Assembly (NCBI GenBank): GCA_900756725.1
Contig: CAAELJ010000079.1
Span: 1 to 13,562 of the forward strand
From: an uncultured Collinsella sp.
GTDB taxonomy: Bacteria > Actinomycetota > Coriobacteriia > Coriobacteriales > Coriobacteriaceae
Reading direction: 5' to 3'
Length of the DNA stretch: 13,562 nucleotides
Within the stretch, counting starts at the first letter, position 1; every line of letters starts with the position of its first letter. Shown one piece after another: positions 13,334 to 13,562 of the stretch. The notes under the pieces were generated by a model. The model was not told the DNA's origin. It did no database searches and saw nothing but the letters and a program-made list of their open reading frames with translations. The position numbers were made by a program, and so were the translations under genes.

Positions 13334-13562
13334 CTTTGAGCCAAAGGCCGAAGTTCAACAACAATCTTAGACACCCCTGCCGAGGAGAACGGGGACCTCG
13401 AGCCGCGGAAGCGGCGAGGAACAAAGTCTTTGAAGCAAGTGACGGCAGGGAGGGTCTCCGGGGCCGGCTGGCGCGGGTCGAGTTTGTCGCGAGTTCCGCA
13501 CGCAAAGGAAAGCACTTAATGTGCTTTCCGTCTTGCGCAGGACTGTAGAGCAGCAAACTTAA
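13334..13562. other. gene-free tail rich in inverted repeats
   Basis: Open frames exist on both strands but none looks like a protein, and none has a good ribosome binding site. Inverted repeats are frequent: CCCTGCCG (13375-13382) with CGGCAGGG (13443-13450), enclosing a GCCGC-GGAA-GCGGC tetraloop hairpin flanked by CCTC/GAGG (13396-13419) and CAAAG-t-CTTTG (13422-13432); and GGAAAGCAC-ttaat-GTGCTTTCC (13507-13529) framed by CGCAA/TTGCG (13501-13505, 13533-13537). It may be a structured RNA or a dispersed intergenic repeat cut by the window edge. It matches no RNA family I recognise. Confidence 0.45.
13501..13537. repeat. perfect hairpin in the tail region
   Basis: GGAAAGCAC (13507-13515) and GTGCTTTCC (13521-13529) form a perfect 9-bp stem with loop TTAAT, extended by CGCAA/TTGCG across a small internal loop. 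There is no T-run. Confidence 0.6.

Noticed and set aside
13336..13548. Short open frames on both strands of the tail
   Set aside because: Start codons lack ribosome binding sites and the frames are explained by GC-rich inverted repeats; a degenerate gene cannot be excluded.

Overview
The window is GC-rich with dense coding, short intergenic gaps and strong GGAGG-type ribosome binding sites. The gene set (paired LytS-type kinases and LytTR regulators, an Atg22-like MFS protein, a membrane-anchored C39-like protease) fits a gut Coriobacteriia chromosome, with Collinsella or a close relative the best guess. That is an inference from gene content and style; no rRNA or other marker gene is present. 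Nothing points to a phage, plasmid or CRISPR locus.

Layout. Positions 1-344 hold no gene but a composite repeat: three 62-bp tandem hairpin units between two copies of a 22-bp sequence of the kind seen around REP/RAYT-type elements. It abuts the stop codon of a minus-strand gene (345-1346) for a membrane-anchored C39-like peptidase with a long disordered N-terminus. A 350-bp structured, gene-free leader follows. Next come an APC-family permease (1703-3154) and a metal-dependent amidohydrolase (3286-4563), probably an uptake-plus-hydrolysis pair. A hairpin-rich gap leads into the first two-component system: a GAF-containing LytS-like kinase (4675-6066) and its LytTR response regulator (6106-6840). 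Three further genes follow: a cytosolic zinc-dependent phospholipase C-like protein (6933-7877), an Atg22/UMF1-like MFS transporter (7980-9230) and a GT-A glycosyltransferase (9413-10600). The glycosyltransferase stop overlaps the start of a second, paralogous LytS-like kinase (10597-11940), followed by a second LytTR regulator (12013-12729), a strong terminator, a YfcE/MJ0936-type phosphoesterase (12824-13291) and another strong terminator. The last 230 bp have no convincing gene but are rich in inverted repeats.

How it may work together. The two kinase-regulator pairs are close paralogues about 6 kb apart, each with a kinase first and its regulator next. LytS/LytTR pairs of this general kind (BtsSR and YpdAB in E. 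coli) sense small molecules and switch on transporters. The permease-amidohydrolase pair next to the first system, with LytTR-like sites in front of the permease and in front of the first kinase, makes it the most likely local target. The second kinase is translationally coupled to a glycosyltransferase, which suggests a link to envelope glycan synthesis. Several leaders (before the permease, the amidohydrolase, the first kinase and the glycosyltransferase) contain hairpins or terminators that could add RNA-level control.
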